DNA of 64,000 nucleotides from Sphingobacterium sp. UGAL515B_05 (GTDB lineage Bacteria; Bacteroidota; Bacteroidia; Sphingobacteriales; Sphingobacteriaceae), in the NCBI RefSeq assembly GCF_033097525.1, contig NZ_CP109907.1:4278001-4342000 (forward strand), written 5' to 3'. Positions 43,293 through 51,775 of this stretch are shown here, one piece after another (within the stretch, counting starts at the first letter, position 1; every line of letters begins with the position of its first letter). The notes under the pieces are model-generated. The model was given only the letters and a program-made list of their open reading frames with translations, was not told the origin of the DNA and did not search any database. The position numbers and the translations under genes are program-made.

Positions 43293-44597
43293 CTAAACGG
43301 AAGAAGCGTGGTCATCGTTTGCAGTGCGGGTTATAATCTGTTTTATGCGATTCTTTTCTTTGTCAGTTAGCGGAAGTGCCTGTTCGATGATAGGGAGGAT
43401 TTCCGTGCTTTTTTCCGACTGCAATAACAGGTCGATGAAACCGAGATAGGTGCGGATAAGGTCTGTCTTAATGCCGAAGAAAATGCGTGGATCTACAATA
43501 TATAATTCCTGTACTAATGCTAACAATAGGGTTTTTCTTTTTTTATCCTTTTCCGAGTTGTTGTATGCGGGTAGTAGGCCCTTTCTTTCAAGATCTGTTA
43601 ATTTTACCGCGACAGCGTGCTCTAGTACATATTTTTTTTGTTTTCTATCGAGTAAATCACGTAACTCGGCAAGTAAATTTCGATAAATAACTTGTTTGGC
43701 TTTCCCCGAGAAAAGATTATCTTCTGTAGATAGGAGGATATCTTGTCGTTCGAAATGATCAAAGAAAGTAGATTCCACATAGACGGAGTGGTGGAAATTG
43801 ATCGCGTTATTATTGAAACTGCTAAGTACTTTGGCAATTTCCTTTTTATCACTATTAAGAAAATAATAATAATATCGATCACCAATTTGCTGGTTCCAGC
43901 GAATGTAATTGATGGTGAAACTATAGGACGTATCCTGGTCAGGGCTATAGCCAGTCCACGATAGTTGATCAGTTTCCTGGATTAAATGATCATAAACCAA
44001 CAGCCTTCCATTGACGCGTATGGCATAATTCCTATCTTTATTCAAGTAGAGAAACCAACCGAATTCTTGTGCGAGGAAATTGTTAAAGTCATCACTTTCA
44101 AAAAATGTAGCATTAAGTCCAAAAATTCCTTCAAGTGTAACTTGCGTCCCCGTCCTTTTATGTCCTACTGGTGTGCTTTCACTGATATCGTATTGCTCTT
44201 TACTTTCGCGATCGATTTGAATTCGGTAGTTTGAGAAATATTCATCCTTCTGAAAAACAGTATTCCAAATTGCACGTGTTGCAAAAAGCGAGAACGAAAA
44301 TCGGCCCTTTCCCTTTTTTCCTCTTGTATAGGAGCTGCGTTTGAGGCTGTTCTTTTTTATAGAATCCAAAAAGTTTCCAAATGAGGAAGAAAGCGTTTCT
44401 AGGGATATGCCTTCGCCATTGTCCTGTATGCTTATACGATTTATATAGCCTAATTCATTACTGTCTATGGAGAGTTCGATCTGTGTGGCTTTTGCATCAA
44501 ATCCATTCCAGATATATTCAGCAATGGCATGTTTAGGGTCTTTGGGAAGTCCTGCAGATTCGATACTTTGGTTGGTTATTTTTGTGCTCCTCTTCAT
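43293..44597 (-). CDS. GHKL-type ATP-binding protein of unknown function
   Basis: 434 residues. The N-terminal third is a GHKL (Hsp90/MutL/MORC-like) ATPase: AIAEYIWNGFDAKATQIELS (N-box, Glu/Asn), ISIQDNGEGIS (DxGxG) and a GxxGxG lid in TRGKKGKGRFSFSLF. The rest is a transducer-like and helical region with no domain I recognise, including an acidic/basic KDKKRKT stretch and a C-terminal helical bundle. MORC-like GHKL proteins often act in DNA manipulation or phage defence, but no partner nuclease is adjacent. A 26-residue membrane protein lies upstream. Confidence 0.8.
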   Translation of the reverse strand: MKRSTKITNQSIESAGLPKDPKHAIAEYIWNGFDAKATQIELSIDSNELGYINRISIQDNGEGISLETLSSSFGNFLDSIKKNSLKRSSYTRGKKGKGRFSFSLFATRAIWNTVFQKDEYFSNYRIQIDRESKEQYDISESTPVGHKRTGTQVTLEGIFGLNATFFESDDFNNFLAQEFGWFLYLNKDRNYAIRVNGRLLVYDHLIQETDQLSWTGYSPDQDTSYSFTINYIRWNQQIGDRYYYYFLNSDKKEIAKVLSSFNNNAINFHHSVYVESTFFDHFERQDILLSTEDNLFSGKAKQVIYRNLLAELRDLLDRKQKKYVLEHAVAVKLTDLERKGLLPAYNNSEKDKKRKTLLLALVQELYIVDPRIFFGIKTDLIRTYLGFIDLLLQSEKSTEILPIIEQALPLTDKEKNRIKQIITRTANDDHASSV

Positions 44598-44673
44598 CGT
44601 AAAAGACGGTTTAGCTTAAAACTTGTAAAAAAGATGGAAATAATTTGGTCGATTAATTCCATTCCAATGTACA

Positions 44674-44754
44674 CTATTTTTTAGATCTCTTGATTAAAAA
44701 TATGAAAAAATAAGCAAGTCCAAAATAGATAATAAGATCGAAAACTATCTTCAT
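44674..44754 (-). CDS. 26-residue single-span membrane protein
   Basis: MKIVFDLIIYFGLAYFFIFL then IKRSKK: one hydrophobic helix with a basic tail, the form of a real small membrane protein. It lies 77 bp upstream of the GHKL ATPase gene on the same strand and could share its transcript. No Shine-Dalgarno. Function unknown. Confidence 0.45.
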   Translation of the reverse strand: MKIVFDLIIYFGLAYFFIFLIKRSKK

Positions 44755-44904
44755 GGTAATTGGGCTTTAAGTAGTTTAAAATTACATAATATCATGTGGA
44801 AATGTATACTTCTTGATTCGTATACATATGGCCATTGACGGCTAAAGTTGATGTGTTGATATCGAAGTTGCTTTTTTGGTAGAAAATATTCCTAAATTTA
44901 GTCT

Positions 44905-45360
44905 ATGCTTATAGAAACTTTAAAAAGCCTTTTCCAACGGGACTTAAACCGACTGCGTGATGAAATTTCATTGTACAAACAAGAGGAAAATATATGGCTT
45001 ATTGAACGTAATATTTCCAATTCAGCGGGCAATCTATGTTTACACCTGATCGGAAATCTTCAAACATATATTGGTGCTGAAATAGGCAAGACGGGGTATA
45101 TCAGAGATCGAGCGGCCGAGTTTTCGTTAAAAGACATTCCTCGAACACGATTAATAGATCAGATAGATGATACGATTGATGTGGTTACACGTTCTCTGGA
45201 TCTGTTGTCAGAGGAGAATCTTCTTGAGATATATCCCATACTCGTGTTTGAGGAAAAAACAACAACGCAGTATTTGCTGGTTCATCTGACCACCCACCTA
45301 ACTTATCACCTTGGCCAAATAAACTATCACCGGCGACTGCTGGATCAACCTGAGGTATAG
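44905..45360 (+). CDS. DinB-like (DUF1572) four-helix bundle protein
   Basis: 151 residues with the metal-site histidines of the DinB/YfiT fold: CLHLIGNLQTYIG (His47), and the pair in VHLTTHLTYHLGQINYHRR near 127-137. Such proteins use metal to transfer thiols or act in stress resistance; the substrate is unknown. Start MLIETLKSLFQRDLNRLRDE is typical for DUF1572. A GNAT relic follows downstream. Confidence 0.85.
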   Translation: MLIETLKSLFQRDLNRLRDEISLYKQEENIWLIERNISNSAGNLCLHLIGNLQTYIGAEIGKTGYIRDRAAEFSLKDIPRTRLIDQIDDTIDVVTRSLDLLSEENLLEIYPILVFEEKTTTQYLLVHLTTHLTYHLGQINYHRRLLDQPEV

Positions 45361-45415
45361 TTAATGTATTGGTAAACCTATTCTTATTCTAAAACATAGG
45401 AAACAAATTTATAGT

Positions 45416-45707
45416 ATGGATGTAAGAAAAGCGGTGTTATCTGATGCTGCGGAGCTCGCAACCTTGACCGAACAGCTGGGTTATCCAGCCGATATTCAAC
45501 TTCATCAGGTCATCAGTCTGGAGACTGGTGTTTATGTAGAAATCATTGGCTTGGTTGTCGATGAAGAATATCGAGGTCGGGGGCTAGGCCGATTTTTACC
45601 ATTTGCGTGCCAGATGCAATAGCATTCGGACCGAGAGCCATAAGTTTTATCAAAATAGCGGTTTTATACTAAAAAAGGAGCAGAAAGTTTTTGATTCTTT
45701 GCTTTAA
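45416..45707 (+). pseudogene. GNAT N-acetyltransferase relic with two deletions
   Basis: The N-terminus MDVRKAVLSDAAELATLTEQ is intact. After LHQ the sequence jumps to VYVEIIGLVVDEEYRGRGLG, missing about 40 residues of the fold. The frame then shifts, and about 20 more residues are gone before HLRARCNSIRTESHKFYQNS and GFILKKEQKVFDSLL, which is a normal GNAT C-terminus ending at 45707. The acetyl-CoA loop RGRGLG remains, but the enzyme cannot fold or function. Confidence 0.85.
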
Positions 45708-45797
45708 AAGGTGAACTTTAGCCCAATTAGATATCGAGACCATCAAACATTCTATCTGTATCGACTGTTGATTTCTCGAAGACCCGACTTAGATAAA

Positions 45798-48353
45798 ATG
45801 AGAAGAATCTTTACATTAATTGCCTGTTGCTGTGTTTTTAGTTCGCATGCACAACGTATGGACAGTATTACCACGGTGATCGCACCTGAATATGACCGAG
45901 TGGGTTTACTGCATCGATTTTGGCTTGGAGATAGTTACCGTAAATTATATAATACGCCTGTTAAGATGCGTGTGATGGATCTCGCTACAGAGCGAGGCGG
46001 GCTTCAGATTGTTAAGTTGGGTGGTGGCATGCAGACACAGTCACTTCGACTGGTAGATTCTATGGGTAGGGAGTGGGTTCTTAGGTCTATTCAGAAATAC
46101 CCTGAACGTAGTCTACCGGAAAGCCTTCGAAAGACATTTGCAAAAGATATCGTACAAGATCAGATTTCGATACATCATCCCTTTGGTGCATTGACCGTTC
46201 CGCCATTTAATAAAGCCTTAGGTATTCCATCAGCTTCGCCAGAACTGGTTTTTGTAGGAGATGACCCTAGGTTCGGCGAGTATCGTGAGGTATTTAAAAA
46301 TAGGGCCTATATGTTTGAGGCGCGCACCCCTTTTGAGGATCAAAAAACAGATAATAGCGCAAAAGTAATGCGTAAAGTGTTGGAAGACAACGATACGCAG
46401 ATTGATCAGAAGCTCACACTACGTGCGCGGATGCTCGACTTTACGCTTGGGGACTGGGATCGTCATCAGGATAATTGGCGTTGGGATCCCGAAAAAGAAA
46501 AAGGTAAAAATATCTATACTCCCGTCCCAAGGGATCGGGATAAGGTATATTATAAAACTTCGGGTATATTTCCCACATTACTTTCCTATCAATGGCTGAA
46601 GGCTCATTTGCAACCCTTTAGTCCACATATCCGAAATGTGCCCCATTGGAATTTTAATGCGAGTACTTTTGATCATTTTTTTCTCACTCATCTTACAGAG
46701 GATGAATGGATTGACGAAATACAGTTTGTTCAGAAAACACTGACGGATTCGTTGATTCATCAAGCGATGTTAACGATGCCTGATACAATTGTGAAAATGA
46801 GTGCGAATGAATTGGAAACAAATATTCGTTCAAGAAGAGACGAGCTGATGGAAAGCGGACTGACCTACTATCGATTTCTTGCGCGTGTCGTTGAACTACC
46901 ATTGTCCGCCAAATCTGAATTTGTGGATGTCGATTACAATAAGGATGGCTCGGTCACTGTCAATATCCACAACAAGAAAAAAGATGGTACCGAAGGGCGA
47001 AAACTGCTAAAACGCACCTTTGTACCTGATCAGACCAAAGAAGTTCGTATATATGGCATATCGGGCACTGACGAATATAAGTTACATGGATCAGGTAAAT
47101 CGCCCATAAAGATCCGGCTGATTGGGGGGGATGGACAGAATCTATATCGTACAACTGATAAATTTGCCAATGGCAGCAAAGTTTATATCTATGATGGTAA
47201 AAATCAGGAGCGGGGTGCTATGCAGGTTGATGATGCTATTCATCTGAAGTTGAGCCAAGACAGCGCTGTCCATAAGTTTGACTATGAAAATTTTATCTAT
47301 GATCGTAAAGGGGTCGTTTTTAACCTAGATTATGGGGTTGATCGTGGACTTATTTTTGGACTGGGGTATATGATCGAGAATCAGGGGTTCAGAAAGAAGC
47401 CTTATGCTTATCGGCATCAGTTTCTTGGCAGTTATTTGACCGGTCGCGAATCATTTATGTTTGATTACAAAGGGAATTATAAAGATCTCATTGCAGGGCA
47501 TGATCTTTATATTCATCTTTCGTCCCTTGGTCCCAAAAACCTGAGTAATTTCTTTGGATATGGAAACAATACTATTTTCGATAAATCGGATTCAAAGCGC
47601 ATTTCGTATTACCGAAATCGATTTGACCTTGTGAGCGGTGACATTTTTTTGGAAAAGTACCTAGCGCCTAAATTCAAGGTGTTCTATGGATCTTCTTCCG
47701 AATATTATACGAGTAAAGAATCGAATAATGTTGGACGTTATTTTGAGGAATTCCATCAAAGATATCCATCGGAACCTATCTATGGAAGTAATTTCTTCAC
47801 TGGGCTTACTGGCGGGATAGATTATGATACACGTGATAATATGGCCAATCCTAAATCTGGAGTACATGTACATACCAGGCTTGGCTGGAATGCTGAAATT
47901 GGAGGGGAGGGCCGCAACTATACAAAATTGCAGCATTCCATGAGTTTTTATAAAACGGTTGCCGATAACTATATTACTTTCGCAAACCGTCTGGGATTTG
48001 ATGCGGTATGGGGAGATCCCTATTTTTATCAGCATGCGCAAATTGGAGGTGAAATGAGCTTAAGAGGGTATAATTCCCGACGGTTCACTGGGAAAACAGC
48101 GCTATATAATAATTTTGACATGCGATTAAAATTATTTAGCTACTCTTCTTATATCGTTCCTGGAACAGTCGGGGCAATTGGTTTTTATGATGTCGGAAGG
48201 GTTTGGATGAGTCATGAAAATTCCAATGACTGGCATATGGGGTATGGCGGTGGAATTTATTTTATGCCTGGAGACCTGCTCACGATTCAGGGGGTAGTCG
48301 GTTTTAGTAAAGAAGCAACCTTGCCTTATCTTCGCGTTGGACTTTCTTTTTAA
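45798..48353 (+). CDS. Omp85/BamA-type outer membrane barrel with N-terminal kinase-like domain
   Basis: 851 residues from ATG at 45798 (frame open from 45711). Signal peptide to about residue 19. Residues 70-250 look kinase-like: a glycine turn GGGMQTQSLRL, a lysine in VLRSIQK (Lys100), a catalytic-loop-like GDWDRHQDNWRW (218-229) and a metal-loop-like PRDRD (244-248). The C-terminal half is a surface-antigen (D15) barrel with GGIDYDTRDN, GGEMSLRGYNSRRF and a terminal aromatic strand YLRVGLSF. Substrate and activity are unknown; kinase similarity is my inference from motifs. Possibly co-transcribed with the downstream LuxR-type gene. Confidence 0.8.
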   Translation: MRRIFTLIACCCVFSSHAQRMDSITTVIAPEYDRVGLLHRFWLGDSYRKLYNTPVKMRVMDLATERGGLQIVKLGGGMQTQSLRLVDSMGREWVLRSIQKYPERSLPESLRKTFAKDIVQDQISIHHPFGALTVPPFNKALGIPSASPELVFVGDDPRFGEYREVFKNRAYMFEARTPFEDQKTDNSAKVMRKVLEDNDTQIDQKLTLRARMLDFTLGDWDRHQDNWRWDPEKEKGKNIYTPVPRDRDKVYYKTSGIFPTLLSYQWLKAHLQPFSPHIRNVPHWNFNASTFDHFFLTHLTEDEWIDEIQFVQKTLTDSLIHQAMLTMPDTIVKMSANELETNIRSRRDELMESGLTYYRFLARVVELPLSAKSEFVDVDYNKDGSVTVNIHNKKKDGTEGRKLLKRTFVPDQTKEVRIYGISGTDEYKLHGSGKSPIKIRLIGGDGQNLYRTTDKFANGSKVYIYDGKNQERGAMQVDDAIHLKLSQDSAVHKFDYENFIYDRKGVVFNLDYGVDRGLIFGLGYMIENQGFRKKPYAYRHQFLGSYLTGRESFMFDYKGNYKDLIAGHDLYIHLSSLGPKNLSNFFGYGNNTIFDKSDSKRISYYRNRFDLVSGDIFLEKYLAPKFKVFYGSSSEYYTSKESNNVGRYFEEFHQRYPSEPIYGSNFFTGLTGGIDYDTRDNMANPKSGVHVHTRLGWNAEIGGEGRNYTKLQHSMSFYKTVADNYITFANRLGFDAVWGDPYFYQHAQIGGEMSLRGYNSRRFTGKTALYNNFDMRLKLFSYSSYIVPGTVGAIGFYDVGRVWMSHENSNDWHMGYGGGIYFMPGDLLTIQGVVGFSKEATLPYLRVGLSF

Positions 48354-48388
48354 AGGCCTAAAGTGAAGCTTTTTAAGTGTGAAATGAA

Positions 48389-49168
48389 ATGAAATCGGAG
48401 ATCAAAAAAAAATTAGATAAGAATTTTTCGGAGCGTAGACTACGAAATAGCAGCATTGATTTATCTGTGCTAAAACACTATAAGAGTTACGCAAAAACTT
48501 TTGCCGACATTCATAATGGTATAGCCGTACTGAGTGACCTGACAGCGAACTGGAGTTATACCTATATCGGAACAATTGCTGAGCGACTTTATCTTCCTGC
48601 AGGTGAAAAGAAAATGGAGATAAATGGAATTTGGGAAGATTTTCTTCTCGAACGTGTTTACCCCGATGATTTGGCCATCAAGCATGCTTTGGAGCTTCAA
48701 TTTCTCGACTTGGTCAAAAAAACGGATCTGGAGGAGCGATTCAATTATCAAGCAAACAGCATCCTGCGGGTCGAAGGGCGAGAGGGGCAAATCATGCAGC
48801 TGTCCCATCAAATTTTTTACTTGGACACCCCAGGACCGGAATTCCCACAGTTGGCTTTATGCTGTTATACCCTATTACCAGAAACTGAAACGTCAATCAA
48901 TCTCCGAAATTATATCCTCAATCAGGTAACAGGCGTAGTCCATCACTTGGATGGTTATGGTGCGAAAACTTCAATTAGTACACGAGAGAAAGAAATTTTA
49001 AGCTGTATCAAGGAGGGGATGATTAGCAAGCGAATTGCCGAAAAACTAGGCCTGAGCATAAATACAGTTAATCGGCATCGGCAAAATATACTCCAAAAGC
49101 TTCGCGTGCGAAATTCATATGAAGCAGTGAGTGTGTTTAACAAGATGCAGCAGGACATACTGACTTAA
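48389..49168 (+). CDS. LuxR-type helix-turn-helix regulator
   Basis: 259 residues. The C-terminal GerE/LuxR HTH is clear: STREKEILSCIKEGMISKRI, then AEKLGLSINTVNRHRQNILQ. The N-terminal 170 residues resemble a PAS-like sensor (MEINGIWEDFLLERVYPDDL, YPDD typical of PAS/PAC), without a receiver domain or phosphorylation aspartate. It follows the barrel gene by 35 bp. The signal is unknown. Confidence 0.85.
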   Translation: MKSEIKKKLDKNFSERRLRNSSIDLSVLKHYKSYAKTFADIHNGIAVLSDLTANWSYTYIGTIAERLYLPAGEKKMEINGIWEDFLLERVYPDDLAIKHALELQFLDLVKKTDLEERFNYQANSILRVEGREGQIMQLSHQIFYLDTPGPEFPQLALCCYTLLPETETSINLRNYILNQVTGVVHHLDGYGAKTSISTREKEILSCIKEGMISKRIAEKLGLSINTVNRHRQNILQKLRVRNSYEAVSVFNKMQQDILT

Positions 49169-49172
49169 GATA

Positions 49173-49214
49173 ACGCCCGTCTATGCGACTGTCTTAGGCG
49201 GGCGTCGGTATTTT
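49173..49214. terminator. Terminator between LuxR-type gene and DUF1349 gene
   Basis: ACGCCCG (49173-49179) / CGGGCGT (49199-49205), with a 19-nt loop that can pair further, then GGTATTTTT. It lies between convergent genes. Confidence 0.65.
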
Positions 49215-49219
49215 TAGTT

Positions 49220-49876
49220 TCAATTATTCTCTTTCAGCCATTTGCTTCGACGTTGGTCTGCAAGGTGTTTGATCGTAAAATAATCAAATTTGGCCTGAAA
49301 GCCATTGCCGTCTGGTGAAGCTGCCATTAGACCGACCATAACAGGGTGATTATCCTGTAGCCAGGCATTTCTCATCATGATATACTGCTTGTCATCAAAG
49401 GAATAGAAAAATTCTACAGCATCTAATCGACGTATCGCCTTGATCCAGATGTAGGGGATTTCCTTATCGATCGGAACAATGCTCCAATCACTTGTTTTAT
49501 GCGTAACGACCGTACTTAAATTGTATTTTCCGTCGACAAATTCGATTCCTGCTTTTATATAGTTTTCATGATCAATGCGCAGCATAATACCTGCTTGATC
49601 GAACCGGGTTTGATAGTTCGCAGAGATCTTTGCCTTGACCTCAAACTCTCCCCCGCGTAGCGTATAGAAAAAGGGGGCGTCATCCACTGTAAATCCATAA
49701 TGAGAGATACGCCAATAATCGCTTTTAGGCGTAACGAACATCGACAGCGAATTGTCTTTAATGTTCCATTCTGTTGGTTCGTTAAACCAAAGCATCTTAT
49801 CCAACTTTTGTGCGCTGGCCTGTATCGTAAGCAATGGAAATAATGAAGCGGCTAAAAATGTCTTTATAGTTTTCAT
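49220..49876 (-). CDS. DUF1349 domain secreted protein
   Basis: About 218 residues from ATG at 49876 (frame open to 49912), with signal peptide MKTIKTFLAASLFPLLTIQA. The rest is a concanavalin-like DUF1349 fold: MLWFNEPTEWNIKDNSLSMF, TRFDQAGIMLRIDHENYIKA, GIEFVDGKYNLSTVVTHKTS and DWSIVP. Members are often described as sugar-binding-like regulators or accessory domains; here it is exported. Function unknown. Confidence 0.88.
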   Translation of the reverse strand: MKTIKTFLAASLFPLLTIQASAQKLDKMLWFNEPTEWNIKDNSLSMFVTPKSDYWRISHYGFTVDDAPFFYTLRGGEFEVKAKISANYQTRFDQAGIMLRIDHENYIKAGIEFVDGKYNLSTVVTHKTSDWSIVPIDKEIPYIWIKAIRRLDAVEFFYSFDDKQYIMMRNAWLQDNHPVMVGLMAASPDGNGFQAKFDYFTIKHLADQRRSKWLKENN

Positions 49877-50140
49877 GTTTTGTTTTTTGATGATATTCAT
49901 TTTCATCAGCAAAGATATTTAAGCCTAGCGCAGGTTTTCAATACTGATAAATAACCATGATTTCAATAATTCATCCTATTGTAATTTATTTGCAATTTAA
50001 TTGCATTGAGTCTTTTTGCTACATAGTTGCAATAGCGAAAAATACTATCTTCGCTGAGTAGACTTTTAATCCATTGTAGTACCGAATTGGTATAGCTAAC
50101 AGGATCGATTTCAATTTTAAACAATATAAGCACCAGTAGT

Positions 50141-50749
50141 ATGGAATTTTGGGAACGTAATTTTATAGAGAAGCAAGAAATGTGGGGGGATGAAGCCGCA
50201 CAGTCTACAATTTTTGCAGTAGGCTTTTTTTTGGAGCACAACATCAAAAATATACTGATTCCTGGGTTCGGCTACGGTCGCAACGGTCGCCCTTTTTTGG
50301 AAAATGGAATAAAAATTACAGGCATTGAGATCTCGAAAACGGCAATAGAGCTCGCCCGGAAATCCTTTGGGGCAGATACGGTTATCCATCATGGTTCAGT
50401 TAATGAAATGCCTTTTGATCAGGATATATATGACGGTGTATTTTGTTACGGGCTTATTCATTTATTGGATGCTGAAGAACGTAATGCGTTAATCCAGCAT
50501 TGTTTTGACCAATTAGCTGAAGGAGGTTATATGATTTTTACGACCGTATCAAAGCAAGCAAGCATCTACGGAAAGGGGGAGGCCATAGGCACTGATCGAT
50601 TTGCAATGTTTGGTGGAGTACATATGTTCTTTTACGATGTTGATTCCATTCATGCCGAATTCGATCCCTATGGATTAATGGAAATTAGGGAAGTGGAGGA
50701 AAATTTTCCATTCTACTTCATCATTTGTCAGAAAAAGATTAATATTTAA
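50141..50749 (+). CDS. Class I SAM-dependent methyltransferase
   Basis: 202 residues with the Rossmann motif I ILIPGFGYGRNGRPFLENG, the acidic strand end TGIEISKTAIELARK, motif II-like VNEMPFDQDIYDGVFCYGLI and LAEGGYMIFTT. The N-terminus MEFWERNFIEKQEMWG resembles small-molecule (thiol or thiopurine-type) methyltransferases. It lies 10 bp upstream of a flavin disulfide oxidoreductase gene, suggesting a detoxification pair. Substrate unknown. Confidence 0.88.
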   Translation: MEFWERNFIEKQEMWGDEAAQSTIFAVGFFLEHNIKNILIPGFGYGRNGRPFLENGIKITGIEISKTAIELARKSFGADTVIHHGSVNEMPFDQDIYDGVFCYGLIHLLDAEERNALIQHCFDQLAEGGYMIFTTVSKQASIYGKGEAIGTDRFAMFGGVHMFFYDVDSIHAEFDPYGLMEIREVEENFPFYFIICQKKINI

Positions 50750-50759
50750 TAATGTATAT

Positions 50760-51668
50760 ATGAAGGATGATAGAAGCTATGAGGTAATTATTGTTGGGGG
50801 AAGTTATGCGGGGCTTTCTGCAGCGATGGCATTGGGACGTTCCTTGCGGAATGTGTTGATTATCGATAGTGGGCTGCCATGTAATCGACAGACGCCGCAC
50901 TCCCATAATTTCATCACGCATGACGGTGAAAAGCCGCTCAGTATAGCGAAAAAAGCAAGGGAAGAAGTCCTGAACTACCCGAGTGTTAAGTTCCAGAAAG
51001 GGCTTGCTGTGAGCGGCACGAAGACAGCTACAGGGTATGAAATAACCACCGAAAATGGGGACGTCTTTCAGGCTAAAAAGCTCATTTTTGCGACTGGTGT
51101 GGAAGATATTATGCCTAGTATACAGGGATTTTCAGCCTGTTGGGGAATTTCGGTTATCCATTGCCCATATTGTCACGGTTATGAATTTCGAAAAGGAAAA
51201 ACTGCTATTATGGCCAATGGTGAAAGAGCTCTTCACCTTGCAGGTTTGGTTCACAATCTGTCGTCCGACTTAACGCTATTGACTTTGGGTAAGGCTAGTT
51301 TTGATGTTAAGCAGAAAGCAAAACTGAAGTTACACGGTATTTCGATCATTGAAGAAGAAATAAGTAAAATCCAGCACAAGAATGGATGGGTTCAGCAGGT
51401 ACAATTAAAAGACGGTCGTGAACTTGCCTTCGATGCTGTTTATGCAGCCATCCCTTTTAGGCAACATTCGGCTATTCCTGCCGCCTTGGGTTGTGAAATA
51501 ACGGAACAGGGGCATATTAAAATAGATAATTTTCAAAAAACTTCACTTGCAGGAGTTTTTGCCTGTGGAGATAATTCTAGTATGATGCGTTCGGTGGCGA
51601 ATGCTGTTGCTACAGGAAATCTAGCTGGAGCAATGGTTAATAAAGAACTTGTCGAAGAGGTTTTTTAG
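50760..51668 (+). CDS. NAD(P)/FAD-dependent oxidoreductase, thioredoxin reductase-like
   Basis: 302-residue low-Mr thioredoxin reductase fold. FAD site GGSYAGLSAAMALGRSLRN, redox-active CPYC (Cys135, Cys138) in VIHCPYCHGYEFR, C-terminal FAD motif GVFACGDNSS. It lacks a normal GxGxxA NADPH motif (the segment reads IMANGERALHL), as seen in GliT/HlmI-type ferredoxin- or NADPH-poor disulfide oxidases. A role in dithiol oxidation or drug thiol handling is possible. It is translated with the methyltransferase upstream. Confidence 0.88.
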   Translation: MKDDRSYEVIIVGGSYAGLSAAMALGRSLRNVLIIDSGLPCNRQTPHSHNFITHDGEKPLSIAKKAREEVLNYPSVKFQKGLAVSGTKTATGYEITTENGDVFQAKKLIFATGVEDIMPSIQGFSACWGISVIHCPYCHGYEFRKGKTAIMANGERALHLAGLVHNLSSDLTLLTLGKASFDVKQKAKLKLHGISIIEEEISKIQHKNGWVQQVQLKDGRELAFDAVYAAIPFRQHSAIPAALGCEITEQGHIKIDNFQKTSLAGVFACGDNSSMMRSVANAVATGNLAGAMVNKELVEEVF

Positions 51669-51714
51669 TGGCCGCATTGATCTGTTTTTCGGCTGTGATC
51701 GCATTTTGTTAATT

Positions 51715-51749
51715 CATCAGGAAGTTTATATCACAAAAACTTCCTGATG
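51715..51749. terminator. Hairpin between convergent oxidoreductase and DUF418 genes
   Basis: Stem CATCAGGAAGTT / AACTTCCTGATG (51715-51726 and 51738-51749) with an 11-nt loop. No U-tract, but placed between two convergent stop codons. Confidence 0.65.
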
Positions 51750-51775
51750 TGTAAATGCTGTCTTTAAACGTGTCC

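Noticed and set aside
47661..48041. 126-residue ORF opposite the outer membrane barrel gene
   Set aside because: Lies within the confidently read barrel region and has no independent support.
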